From Endothia cerciana (Eukaryota; Ascomycota; Sordariomycetes; Diaporthales; Cryphonectriaceae): a stretch of 64,000 bases of DNA. Below, piece by piece: positions 1-10,532 of this stretch. Location of the stretch: assembly GCA_026119935.1 (NCBI GenBank), contig JALRMH010000059.1:163545-227544 (forward strand), written 5' to 3'. Made by a program: the position numbers and the translations under genes. Under the pieces are notes generated by a model that saw only the letters and a list, made by a program, of their open reading frames with translations, searched no databases and was not told the origin of the DNA. Position 1 is the stretch's first letter. Each line of letters opens with the position of its first letter.

Positions 1-1234
1 GATGTGCATCGAGAACCTGGTGCTCTTCTTCGGCGCGACTATGGGCTACGGCAGCACGCGTACCCTGTCCGACGCAAACGTGAAAAACTGCGCTGGCGAC
101 ATGCGCGCCTTCCGGCCTTCCCTCCTTGTCGGTGTGCCACAGATCTGGGAGACCATCAAGAAGGGCGTTATTGGTCGTGTGAACGGTTCGTCGCCGCTTG
201 TCCGCGCCATGTTCTGGGGGGCTGTCTGCGCCAAGAGCTTCCTCGTCAAGAACAACCTGCCCGGGCAGACAATGTTCGACTCGCTCGTGTTTGGCCAGGT
301 CCGCAAGCTCACCGGTGGTAACCTGCGTTACATCGTCAATGGCGCCAGCGGTATCTCCAAGGACACCGCGCACTTCATGTCCATGTTGTTGGCACCCATG
401 CTTCAGGGCTACGGCCTCACCGAGACTGGCGGCAACGGCGCCGTGATGTCGCCCCAACAGTTCACACTCAACGGGTCATGCGGCCTCCTGTCACCCGCCA
501 TCGAGTGCAAGCTGGTCAGCATCCCCGAGCTGGACTACTCGACGAGCAACACTCCGCCCCAGGGCGAGATCTGGTTCCGCGGTGGCCCAGTCCTCAAGGA
601 ATACTTCATGAACCCGGAGGAGACCCAGAAGGCCATCACCCCGGATGGCTGGTTCAAGACGGGAGATATCGGCGAGTTCGACGAATTCGGCCATCTCAAG
701 GTCATCGACCGCGTCAAGAACCTCGTCAAGCTGCAAGGCGGAGAGTACATCGCGCTCGAGAAGCTGGAATCAGTGTATCGCAGCTCAAAGGCCGTCCAGA
801 ATATCATGGTACATGGCGACGGCGAGCACCCGCGGCCGATCGCCGTCGTCTTCGTCAACGAGCCTGCCGTGAAGGACATCGCGAGGGCCGCCGGAGCCAA
901 CCCGGACGAGCCTGGAATGCTGAAGGACAAGAGAGTGACCGAGGCCGTGCTGAAGGACCTGCTGGCGCAAGGCAAGGCAGCTGGCTTCAGCAGCCTCGAG
1001 ATGCTGACTGGTGTGGTGTTGACGGATGAGGAATGGACGCCGCAGAATGTGAGTCCTTTTTTCCTTCCTTTTTTTCCTTCTTTTTTTATCCAAATGATTG
1101 CGATCTGGTAAAGGGGGAACTGAGTTGCTGACAACGACTGGCAGGGCCTGGTCACGGCTACCCAGAAGGTGAACCGCCGCGCATGCAGGGAGAAGTACAA
1201 GAAGGACATCGAGGGGACCTTCAGGTCGGTCTGA
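1..1234 (+). CDS. Long-chain acyl-CoA synthetase (Faa1/Faa4-like), 3' part only
   Basis: Activates long-chain fatty acids to acyl-CoA through an acyl-adenylate (AMP-binding/ANL superfamily). The window opens inside the gene: no start is visible and the ATG at position 2 lies mid-domain. Two exons are seen, 1-1048 and 1145-1234, with a T-rich intron 1049-1144 (gtgagt...gcag, phase 0). About 378 residues remain. Visible motifs are the adenylation motif GYGLTETGG, the hinge region GDIGEFDEFGHLKVIDRVK and the following LVKLQGGEYIALEKLES, which is strongly conserved in eukaryotic long-chain ACSs. The protein ends KKDIEGTFRSV just after the last intron. No break is seen. It is convergent with the minus-strand deubiquitinase whose stop is at 1711. 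The Faa1/Faa4 assignment is by family resemblance; the choice between paralogues cannot be made from this fragment. Confidence 0.95.
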
Positions 1235-1710
1235 CTGGGACACCGATGACCTTCTTGCTTCCTGGGGAGGTCTTGAAAAACCTGGAAACGTCTCGCTTTC
1301 TTATCAACCCCACTTGCGACTCACTCCAAACTCGTCCTGCGACGCCCCCCCCCCCCCTCCTCCCTCACGGTGTTCCTAAGGCCGGCTTATCTATATGTCT
1401 TGTTTCGTCTAATACGGTGCATCGATCGTTTCTGAGCATTACATACACGGGATGGCCTGGCTGTAGAAGGGTGGTATGTCGAGTATCAAAGGCTGTCGGT
1501 CTTGCATGGCGCGAATGGAAGTGGCCTCGGCGTTCGGTCTGCCATGATGCTCGCTGGAGTTGGGGTCTGTTCTGATATTGTTCGTATCACTCACGTATTT
1601 CTATATACCAGATTAATGTGTGTTGTGGACATGGACAAGAGGACGCCAAGGAGGATATCAAACGCTTCTTCGACTCTATACATGCTATGCTATATCCAGC
1701 GATGACCTCC
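1235..1710. other. Convergent intergenic region (two 3' ends)
   Basis: This gap of 476 nt separates the stop codons of two convergent genes and must hold both 3' UTRs. It contains a C-rich run near 1347-1358. No gene or RNA gene is seen in it. Confidence 0.6.
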
Positions 1711-4700
1711 CTATACCAACCCAATATCTTTACGCTGGTAAAAAACCATATACGCGTCCATGCCCCCTTGCCGCTGCAGCAGGTTCTTCGTGAGCCCGAC
1801 CGGCTGGATCCGCGAGTCGTCCGCGATGCGCCACTCGTCCGGGCCGCCGTCGCGGATGATGGAGATGTAGTGGCCGCCCAGCAGCTGGCCGCCGTGCTGC
1901 ACGACGGCGTAGGCGTCATACTTGAAGGGCTTGGTGAAGTGGTGGTCTGCGATCGTCGTCGTCGTGGGCGAGGTGAGCGGCTGGCTGGTGGCGCTGTTGC
2001 TGCTGCTCCTGGCGGCCAGCAGGGATGAGTATGGCTGTTGGCCCTGGATGCTGTAGGGGGTGAGGTCCAGGTCACGGTGGGGGAAGTCGATGTAGACGCT
2101 GTTCTTGCGCATCCTGTTCTCGAAGCGGCCGAAGACGATGCACAGGAGGTCCGGGAGGCGCGCGAACCTCGGCGTCCTGCGGCACGCCCCCGTGCACCCA
2201 CAGCCGTCGCACTTGTAGTCGTCCAGGACCTCGGCCGAGAAGTAGTTACTGAGGAGTCCCTCGATGGACTGTGGCTGGTTGGTCTCCGGGAGGGAGAGGA
2301 CGAGGTGGTTCTTGGGCGGGTCAACGCGGTAGGCGACGTGTCCGCACCTGTCACAACGGGTGATGAGACACTCGAGTGTCTGCCAGTACTTGTCTATGAT
2401 GGAGTTGTTCGCCTGGCTGTAGAGATTCCAAATGTCCACAGCGCCTTCGAGGATCGACTTGTTGCCTGGTGGCGGCGGTAATATCTCGTCGGGGCGATCG
2501 CGATGTTGATTCGTCTCGTCCGACAGCTCTGTGAACAACCTGACCAAGAACTCATGTGCGTCCATCTGTCTGTCGCCGCCGAGGATCTGGTCCTCCGGCC
2601 GTTGCCCCTTGAAGCCCTTGGAGGTGATCTGCCGCAGGTATCGCTATTCTGGGTCAGCGTCCACACTATGCGAAATGAGGACCGATCCAATTCAGGTCCG
2701 AGATCCAGGTGGCTCTCCCCCAGTCATGAGCAGGGAAAAGTCTCTCGGGGGACGACAAAGCTTTTCTTGCATAGATTCCAAGAGGGAATGCAGTTTCCAC
2801 CGCGTCAAGGGGAGATTGCGATCCTTATGCGGCAAACTTTCCGGGGACCCAGAGCGCATCCAGAGTCAAGCTTGGGACTGCTTCGCCAGAGGTAAAGGGA
2901 CCAGGGGAGTGATATAATATAGACTAAGCTTACCATCAGGGTGTCTGCCGTCATGACAAACTTGGCAGTCCCCATCCATAGAAACAGGTTCGACATAATC
3001 TTGATCAGGAGCTGTGGCGGTTGTATCTGCTCGTCGGCCTTCTTCTGTGGCTTGTACAAGTTCTGCCAGGCCTGCGTGAAGAGCTCCTCTCCGAAGCCTC
3101 CCGAAGCGAAGAGCGCCTGCAGGGTACTATTTGCGTAACACCAGTTCCCGGGATTCCGAAGGCCAATGGCTCTCCTGCGTGCCGCCGTGTCGGTCCTCGT
3201 GATGACCTTGGTGGTGGAAGTGCCCTGCTCATCGTCTGGCGGCTGCAGTCCTGTGAAACTCCGGCGTGGGACCGCGGGTGGCGGCCTTGCCGGTTCAGAC
3301 GGGAGCAACGGATAATCTGCAGGCTTATGATGATGGCGAGGAGGCGGTGGTGGTGCGGCTTTCACACGTGGCTGTAGGGTTTCCGTCCCATTCGTCCTGA
3401 CGGGCGACGTCATGGACTCCTGAACGGTTGGGTAGCGTGTGAGCAAATCGCTGACGCTCCTGACGGCTATCCAGTCCTGGCTGTTGGCGACGTCCCCGTC
3501 ATCCTGCTTGGGCTGCTCTAGTTTTTCCTCCCACCGCCGCGCCTCTTCGGCATCCTGAATGGGCTTGATGGGTGATTTCAACCAAGGCTTATCGTAGGTC
3601 GACTTCTTTCTCTTGTGTGAAGAGAAGTGAAGAGAATTGCCGCCTATCATGTCAGACCACGCATCCAGTCCTCCCCTTAGCAACTTGGGGTGCTTCGAGG
3701 CAGGGTCTCCCTCGGGGTAATCGAAATCCGCCAACACCGAGAACATCTTCGCCGCGGGGCTGACCCGGTCCAAGCCGAGGCTCTGTGAGTTCTGGTCGTA
3801 GATGACGATCATATCAAATTCGTGACGCGTTTCGAAGAGCCTCTTCTCTTCCGGCGACCCGACCTCCATGGAGTCCTCCACGTCCGAGGCCTCTATGTGG
3901 GGCCGCTGGATGACTTCGGATTCGATACATATTGTTGCCGAGGAGAAGATGTGCCCATTCTTAAAACTGGCGCGAGACCGGACGTCTATCAGCAAGATGC
4001 GGTAATGCGCAGTCCTCTGAAATCTGAGCAGATCTTGAACGGTGATGACATCCCCGTCCGGGAGAGCCGGCCGTTTCGTCTGGGGGGTGAGGGCTGGGGC
4101 TGAGATGGCGGGCTGGCCATTCAGCGCAGGGTGTGCTGATGGGGACTTGTTTAGGTTCGGGGAGTTGGGTTTCGAGGGGAAGGAAGCGGCGGACGAGCCT
4201 GTCCGACTGAACATGCCGCGTGGCGTGCTGGAGGGTAGATCTGCCGCCTCGTTCGACAGGTTGCCCCTGGCTGGACTATAGATGGCATCCGGGACCTTGG
4301 GCATGAGGCTGACCACCGCGTCGACCGATGTCCTCAGCTTTGGCGGCTTTGGGGGTACCTGGGGCATGGCCTTGGAGGCCGTGGTAGTCCCCGGCGGCAC
4401 GGTCAGCTTCGGGGTTGACGCGGCATTGGGTGCCGGGACGGGTTTCGATGCCGTGGGCCTGGAGAGCGGAGGGCCGGAGGCCCGTGTTGGTGTGGGCTGT
4501 ACGCCGGACTGTGCGTTGTCCTGCTTGATGATCTCCTTGATCTTCTCGAACGTGTCATAAGATGAGGCAAGCTGGTCCGTGACGCGCTTGCAACGCTGGC
4601 TATAACCACCATCTGAGTAGTTCCGGTGCTGCGGGATGACCTTGATGGCGAGGGTGAGAGCTATGACGAGTCAGATGAGACGAACACCTAGCGGCCGGGG

Positions 4701-5048
4701 CAGGATATCTCTCGTCTGCGAGGTCCCGCCAGGAGAGGGGAGGCCTCCCCACCGCAGGAAAGTTCTCGTGGGAAGACCGTCCAACGGCAGAGGCCGGAGT
4801 GAAAGACTTCCGTCCGCATGAGACTCGACGGGTTGGGGCGGACGAGGACCTCCTCACCACGGGAACGCTATCCACTCACCCTTGATGTAGGCCTCAAGGC
4901 CGTTATCGAGGCGGCCGCTGGAGACGCTAGCCCGGGCCAGGTTCGCAGCAGCTTCGGCCTCGTCGAGGAGGCTGCTCAAGGGTTTCGAGACGATGGCGGC
5001 TCCGTCATCCGGGCCGCGTACGAGGTCCGTGAAATGCCTGTACGGCAT
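1711..5048 (-). CDS. Ubiquitin-specific protease with USP8-type N-terminal domain and rhodanese domain (Doa4/Ubp4-like)
   Basis: Cysteine deubiquitinase. Exons on the minus strand are 5048-4880, 4660-2934 and 2643-1711; introns are 219 and 290 nt and the phases agree, giving 942 residues. Domains in order: a helical N-terminal USP8-dimerisation/MIT-like segment (about 1-110), a Pro/Ser-rich linker, a rhodanese-like domain (about 260-398), a second Pro-rich linker, then the USP catalytic domain (about 555-942). The Cys box is GLRNPGNWCYANSTLQAL with Cys564; the His box is GGQLLGGHYISI with His about 890; IADDSR follows. Two CxxC pairs (about 729/732 and 777/780) make the usual USP zinc ribbon. 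The rhodanese loop reads VIYDQNSQS with no cysteine, so it is probably non-enzymatic. The start at 5048 was chosen because upstream codons are repeat-derived. Known relatives deubiquitinate endosomal cargo; the gene lies directly downstream of Vps27 on the same strand. Confidence 0.93.
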
Positions 5049-5800
5049 TTTGAAGAGATGAGGGCCCGGCAGGCGGAAGGTTTCATGGTGCAGCCCGATG
5101 ACCAGAGGGGCTCGACATCGACATCGACATCGACATCGGGAGGGGGGGTGAGGTCGAGGGTCCTTTTGGGATGGGATGTGTGGTGATGATGCAACAAAGA
5201 AGTCGAGGTCGAGTGGATGAATGACAAGTTTGTGCGTGGGTGAGTGAGTGAGTGAGTGAGTGGATGGATGGCCGACCTCCGGCGGCGTGCTTAGCGACGG
5301 GTTGTGCCCGCTGCCAGGTTTCAGCATTTAGCACCTGTCGAGTACTATGGCTCACAAGCGCCCCCAAGCGACGTCAACGCGCCAGGGATGCCAACGTGCT
5401 AGGCATCATCCTTACATAATCACACATGCACACATGACAACCACAACCCATACACGCCATACACGCCATACACGCCACACTATGCAAGCACCTGGCCACG
5501 ACTGGCCTACCCCAGTACTAAGTACCCAGCACCCAGATGGGCACCAGCATGATCAGGTCTTTGGATCCGGAATGATGACAGGTTCAGGATGAAACACGGG
5601 ATACTCGAGGTTATTATTTATTTGCCTTCCATTTCCGCCGTTCATGGGCTACTTCACAGACGGAGATCTGTCTAGATAGGTACACTACACTCCGCCTGCG
5701 CAGAGTTCCGAGGCCGAGCCCTCGGTTACCTCTGTCGAAAGGGGGGGAAACGCTTGCATTCATCAGTTTAACGCATGGCCGCCCCCCCCCAAGTTGGGCT
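5049..5800. other. Intergenic region with short tandem repeats upstream of the deubiquitinase
   Basis: This 752 nt stretch lies between the Vps27 stop and the deubiquitinase start, so it holds the Vps27 3' UTR and the deubiquitinase promoter and leader. It contains three short tandem arrays: a hexamer (CGACAT) x4 at 5113-5136, a tetramer (TGAG) x5 at 5241-5262 followed by two TGGA units, and a 9-mer (TACACGCCA) x3 at 5451-5477. Open frames here are repeat translations. Confidence 0.7.
5113..5136. repeat. (CGACAT)4 hexamer microsatellite in presumed 5' leader
   Basis: Four perfect copies of a 6 bp unit lie 65 nt upstream of the deubiquitinase start codon. The unit length is a multiple of three and the minus-strand frame stays open through it, so in principle it could be translated from an upstream ATG at 5327, but the peptide is Arg/Cys-repeat and unconvincing. 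Confidence 0.9.
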
Positions 5801-8267
5801 TCAGAGCTCGATCAATGCCTCCTCTATCACAGGCTGTTGCGGCGCATGTTGAGGCGCGGACGGGAAGGCCTCCTGTTGATACCCAGGGTACGGCTGCTGG
5901 GCCTGCTGGGGCAGATGCTGCCATGGCGCTGAGGACGGCACCGGCACTTGCACGTGCTGCGCCGCAGGGTGCTGCCAGTACGGCGCATGAGGCTGCGGCT
6001 GGGGTGGGGGTGCTGATGCTTGCTGCTGAGGAGACACAGCAGCGCCGGGGTTTTCCGGTACTGCGGACTGGGGGTACTGCTGCATAGACTGTTGGAGATT
6101 CGGGTACGGGGAGGGAGAGACGTCGGCGGGCGCACTGGGCGAGGCTTGTGGGTTCTGCCCTGGCTGTTGCGAGTAGAACGACACGGCGGGGTCGCTCGTG
6201 GGTGTCGTGCCGACAGAGTCGGGAGCACTTGGCTGTTGCGGCTGCTGGGGGAGGGCGGTGTGACCCATCTGGGGGGTTGCCGCCTCGCTAGGTGGGTAGT
6301 TTTGTTGTTGTTGGGGGGCGTACTGAGGAGCCCGGCCTGGAGGCACCGAGGCCCTCCAGCTGTCTTGTCGCTGCGGTTGTGGGGGGTATTGGTGCTGGGG
6401 GCCCGGCGTGGATGCGCGTCCGTCGTAGGCAGCATATTGGGGCTGGGGCGTGGGCTGAGAAGGGTGCGGATAGGATGGCTGGGTGGTGGGCTCGTTGTAG
6501 TCTTGCCGAGGCTCCCCAGTGTAGAAGTTCTCGGCTGGACCACTGATATTGGTAGGTGCGCTGGCGTGGAGTATTGGGTACGGACCCGAAGGCTGCCGGG
6601 GAGCAGGCAGGTTGTAGCTGCCGATGCTGTGCTGGTTGAACGCTTTCGAGAGTCGGTCCTCCAGCATCCTGTCGTAGTATCGCACGGCAGTCTGGAGCTT
6701 TGCATGCAGGTCGAGGAGGGTATCTGCGGCGTTGTCAGGACGCGACGCTCAGGTGATGACTGGAACCGCGACTTACCGTGCTTGCTCATCGTCTCGCCGT
6801 ACGTCCGGGCCAGCTTGGGACGCAGCGTTCCGATGCTATCGTAGAGCTCCTGGATCTGTGGCTCCCGGAGTATTGTGCCGGGAGGCTGCGACTGTAGGCG
6901 GTCGACAAGCGTGGAGAACAGATTGATGTTCTCGGCCTCCACGGGAGTCAGCTCGTAATCGTTCTTAGGTAGTGTGAAAGCGCTCGATAGCGCGTCACCA
7001 GCACCAGCAGTCGACTCCTTGAGGGCTGCCGCGTGTTTCTTCTTCTGCTCTTCCATGTCGGCCAGGGACGCAGCGATCGCCGCCTTCAGGTCCTCGTCTT
7101 CCTCCTCGGCCGCCTTGCCTGTTGAGTGCCCGTTCACTTTGGCGTCAGGGCTCGGTCCATTCGTCGTCGGCGCAACGTACCCTCTTCCCTTCGAGTGGCT
7201 CTGGACCTCCTCCAGGCTCATGGCTAATGCCTTCTTGAGGTCCTCGTCGAAGCTGTCGTCCACCCGGGCGTTGCGAGGTTGCATGGAGGAGGAATGACGC
7301 TTGACAGACGATGAGACCTTGGTGGGGGAACGTTCCGTGGGGAAACTGCCACCTCTTCCCGATTTATCCGTCAGTTTGGCGTAGCACCCATCATCGACCC
7401 TGACCGGCTGTAATATTCCCAAGTGCGGCAGTGGCAGGGTCTTGCTCGAGCACTGTTGGTCGAAGACGTTTCCGCAATTTCGACAATGGTGTTTCCGGTT
7501 GGTGAATGTGAAAGCTGCTCGGCATCGCATGCAGACATCGGAGTCGACCCATTCCGGGGGCTGTTTGCAAGGGGTTAGCGACGTTGCGAGGACGAGCCTG
7601 TTCCGCCTGCTGACGTACCGCACTGCTGTCTATCATGCTGCTGGACACAGAAACCTTGGGGGGGAACTGGAAGCCCTCCCGCTGCAGTGTCCTGTACACC
7701 TCGTTGATGTAGTTCAGTTCGTACCTGCCTTCAGTGGCCGCTGCCCATGACTGGATGTATTCGAGGATCTTGGAGCGAACGTCGTAGTTGACAAGGGCGG
7801 GGCCGACAGCTTTCAGGAGGGAGACGAGGTTGTCCATGAACTCCTTCGAGGCGATCTCGGTGAGAAAGTGATGGCCTCCATTCTTGACGCATGTATCTGT
7901 AAGCTATTTTTTGAGAAGTTAGAACAACGAGGTCCCCAAGCCGCGTTGGCGACATAGGCAGAGCAATGCCATACATTCAATGCGCTCAGCTGGATATTTG
8001 GGTTCTTGTCGCCGATGCGCTTCTTCAAGGAGCGCATGGCGTCTTTGGGAGGGACGGTCTTGGACCTGATGACATCGGAGATCTCGAGGTTGAGCGCTAT
8101 ATCTTCGCTGTGTCACGGTATTGCGTCAGAAGCTATGCCCTCTCTCGCCCCTCTGGCCCCGGGCCCCCAGTAGGGGGCGCGCTCCATGCTTACAGACTGC
8201 TGCTCGTCGCCCGTGTGATCTGCTCGTCCAGGGCGGAGCCTGCCGAGGAGGACCACCATCCCATCAT
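5801..8267 (-). CDS. VPS27: Vps27/HRS, ESCRT-0 subunit (VHS-FYVE-UIM-UIM)
   Basis: Recruits ubiquitinated cargo to endosomes and starts the ESCRT cascade. Five exons: 8267-8194, 8107-7975, 7903-7619, 7560-6777, 6723-5801; introns 86, 71, 58 and 53 nt, phases consistent, 732 residues. The short first exon encodes MMGWWSSSAGSALDEQI. The VHS domain (about 8-150) includes LNLEISDVIRSK and LTDTCVKNGGHHF. The FYVE finger (165-232) has WVDSDVC and the phosphoinositide-binding RKHHCRNCG. Two ubiquitin-interacting motifs follow (about 268-284 LKKALAMSLEE; about 318-335 LKAAIAASLADME). A helical region (about 355-450) fits the Hse1-binding coiled coil. The Pro/Gln-rich tail holds three PSAP tetrapeptides, the type bound by the ESCRT-I UEV domain, and the protein ends LIEL, resembling a clathrin box. 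All features match the family. Confidence 0.96.
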
Positions 8268-9532
8268 TTTGGAGTGGTGTAGCTGTAGCTATCGGTGTGC
8301 TTGGCGCGATGCGATCCGGGTTCCCGCAGCGGTCGTGGACACAGTCGTGGAATCGCGAGAGCTTGGCTTTATCGGGGGATGCGCGATGGCAGGGTCGGTC
8401 GGGAGCAGGTCTGGCTGCAGTCTCAGGGCTATGCGCGTCGGCTACGTAACTCGAGCTGGTTATGTCGTAACGTTGGGTCCAGGTTGACGTGGAAGTTTCT
8501 TGTTGTCGAGGAGGTGTGTTGCGGCAGGTCTGGATCCGGTGTGGGCTGGCAGCTTGCCAGGACCTCAGCATCTGAGACCTCTAACATTGGTCATATTATT
8601 AGCTACTCTGCAGCAGTCTACTGAGAGTTGCCTGCCTGATCATGGCGCGCAACAGGCTTACGTCGGTGGCCAGGGATCCCCAGAGTGGGGCTACTTACTG
8701 TGTAGTAAGCAACACTGGCAACCCCAGCCCCGACAATTGATGACAAGCTATAGTAGAGGCGCCGTCATTCGACATGCCCATGAACACTGACGGTATCAAC
8801 GTCCCTGCCCCACGATATATGTGATCACGACCGCTCTTGGGTTGAGTTTGGTGTTTGTTCTTCCATGATTCCTTTTATGTACCTGTTCTCAGATATCAAA
8901 GTTGCTGGGTATCCTGTGGGAGATTCTAGCCAGCTCCTTCATAGGGCTACCGTCAAAGATCTTATGGGCGCGTCCCATTGTCCCTCGAAGCTTTCAAGGG
9001 TAAAGCTTACATCTGCCTCACTCCCTATCTCTTCCATGCCAGCCAAGCCAAAAGGAAAGGGGGAGGGTGTGTTTGACATTGAAACAAGGACACCAATACG
9101 AGACACACAACGAGTATTCCTTCACTGACCACACTTGGAAAAAATTTCCATTTGCCCTCCTCTGGACTGCGAATCGTCATTCAAAAGCTGTTGCTCCTAT
9201 ATACAAAAGATACCATGTCTAAGCTTGAAGCCCTTATATCATCACAAGCACCAAGGTCCTAGCTTGGGCACAAGTCGAACCCCCACGGTGTACGTAAACT
9301 CAGCAGATGCTCATTTCCTCCCTCTACTGGACCTCTCCTTTTTCTCAATCACGCAGTCTGCCTTTCCCCCCATCTTGACGCGCGCCTGGTCGCTCTTGAA
9401 GGGGTCGCGAGGCTTGCCCAGGGATAACCACACGATAAGTAACATCATCCCCGTTCTTCCTGCGGACCCGTTGGCATCGCTCAGCCGTTTATGACATTGT
9501 CAGATGCATTGGCGCGGACAGGTTCAAGCTCG
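8268..9532. other. Intergenic region upstream of VPS27; no gene seen
   Basis: This stretch contains the VPS27 promoter side and then unremarkable DNA. Open frames are short (under about 150 codons) and none resembles a known family. Base composition becomes visibly less GC-rich from about 8.6 kb, marking the start of the accessory island. Confidence 0.5.
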
Positions 9533-10532
9533 CTAGCCCACGAAATGGGCCGCTTGGTGGTCCATCGAGAACGCTGGGATCCGGTACATCAGGGTCCGGA
9601 TTGTCCTCTGGGCAGCAGCCCTCACAGGGACATCCCATCGGGTTCTGACCCTTCCCAATGTCTCTGAGCTCGCTTTCCTCGACGTGGGACGGGAAGCAGC
9701 TGATGAGGATTTCAAGCTAGAGGAAATGGGAGAGGAAGTCTCCGAGCTTGTTGTCTTCGACTTCGAGCTGGAAGCAGTCGACGAGGAAGACTTTGGGCTA
9801 GAAGTCTTACCCATAGTCGCAGGTGCTCACCGTCAAGCTGATCCCTGTCGAACCGATACCCGTCGAGCCGTCCGTAGTTGAACTGCTGCTCACAGTCAAT
9901 CTTCTGCCTACAGTTGGACTTTTGTTAATAGTAGAATCCTTTGTGACGGTTTGCCAGGTTTGCGATGTCAACGAGGCATGGCGCATCGCTGGCGTGAAAT
10001 CCATCTAATCGCCATCGGAATCACAGGACGTCTCGGTATATGTACGCACCCTATACTCCAGGTGGAACTAGGATTCCGACTAGGGTCTGGCGATGAGGAA
10101 TGCGGACGATGGTCCGGAGAAGACGCGGGGAAGGAAGTGCGTGGAGGATCACGCGGGAATGTAGAGGGAGATGCAGACCCGGAAAAACGTGAAGAGTCGT
10201 GGGAAAGGGTGGAGGTAGTAGGCTTCCGACGAGCTGAAGTGCTGGATATTGTCGTTCGGCCTGAAGTCGAATCCACAAATGAGCAGGTCAGTATCTTGTG
10301 TCCTCCGGACAACTATTTAGAGAGTTAGTGAGACCGTCAATTGTGGGTACCCCGTCGCAGGGCGACCATCCGTTATCGTAGTTATGACATTTCCATCCCC
10401 AGGTGCATCTCGAAAGTAGCGAATTTCAGAGATATTTGGCTTAGCCTCAACTATGAGCTCCGAGCCTAGTGTTGCCGGTGACCCACAGGAGCTGAAGACA
10501 AGGACAAGGGCTGCTAAGGCTAACAAATGCAT
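9533..10532 (-). other. Possible secreted Ser/Thr-rich protein gene (model unresolved)
   Basis: The frame starting at 10532 opens with a good secretion signal (MHLLALAALVLVFSSCG) followed by about 45 polar residues, then stops at 10317. A candidate acceptor with a branch-like CTAAC (around 10317-10330) leads into a Ser/Thr/Pro-rich frame (about 10310-10000), then further Ser-rich frames down to 9533, but no donor site of normal spacing joins them: the best one gives a 38 nt intron. Ser/Thr-rich downstream sequence with a signal peptide is typical of cell-wall or GPI-anchored fungal proteins, but no membrane anchor signal is seen. It may be a decayed gene. No family is recognised. Confidence 0.3.

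Noticed and set aside
5827..7623. A 598-codon minus frame running past the Vps27 exon 4 donor
   Set aside because: After YGETMSKH the translation becomes Arg/Ser/Pro noise; a 53 nt intron (6724-6776) restores the Vps27 frame.
9500..9560. B-box-like GGTTCAAGCTC suggesting a tRNA gene
   Set aside because: No matching A box or cloverleaf is found in the upstream 60 nt.
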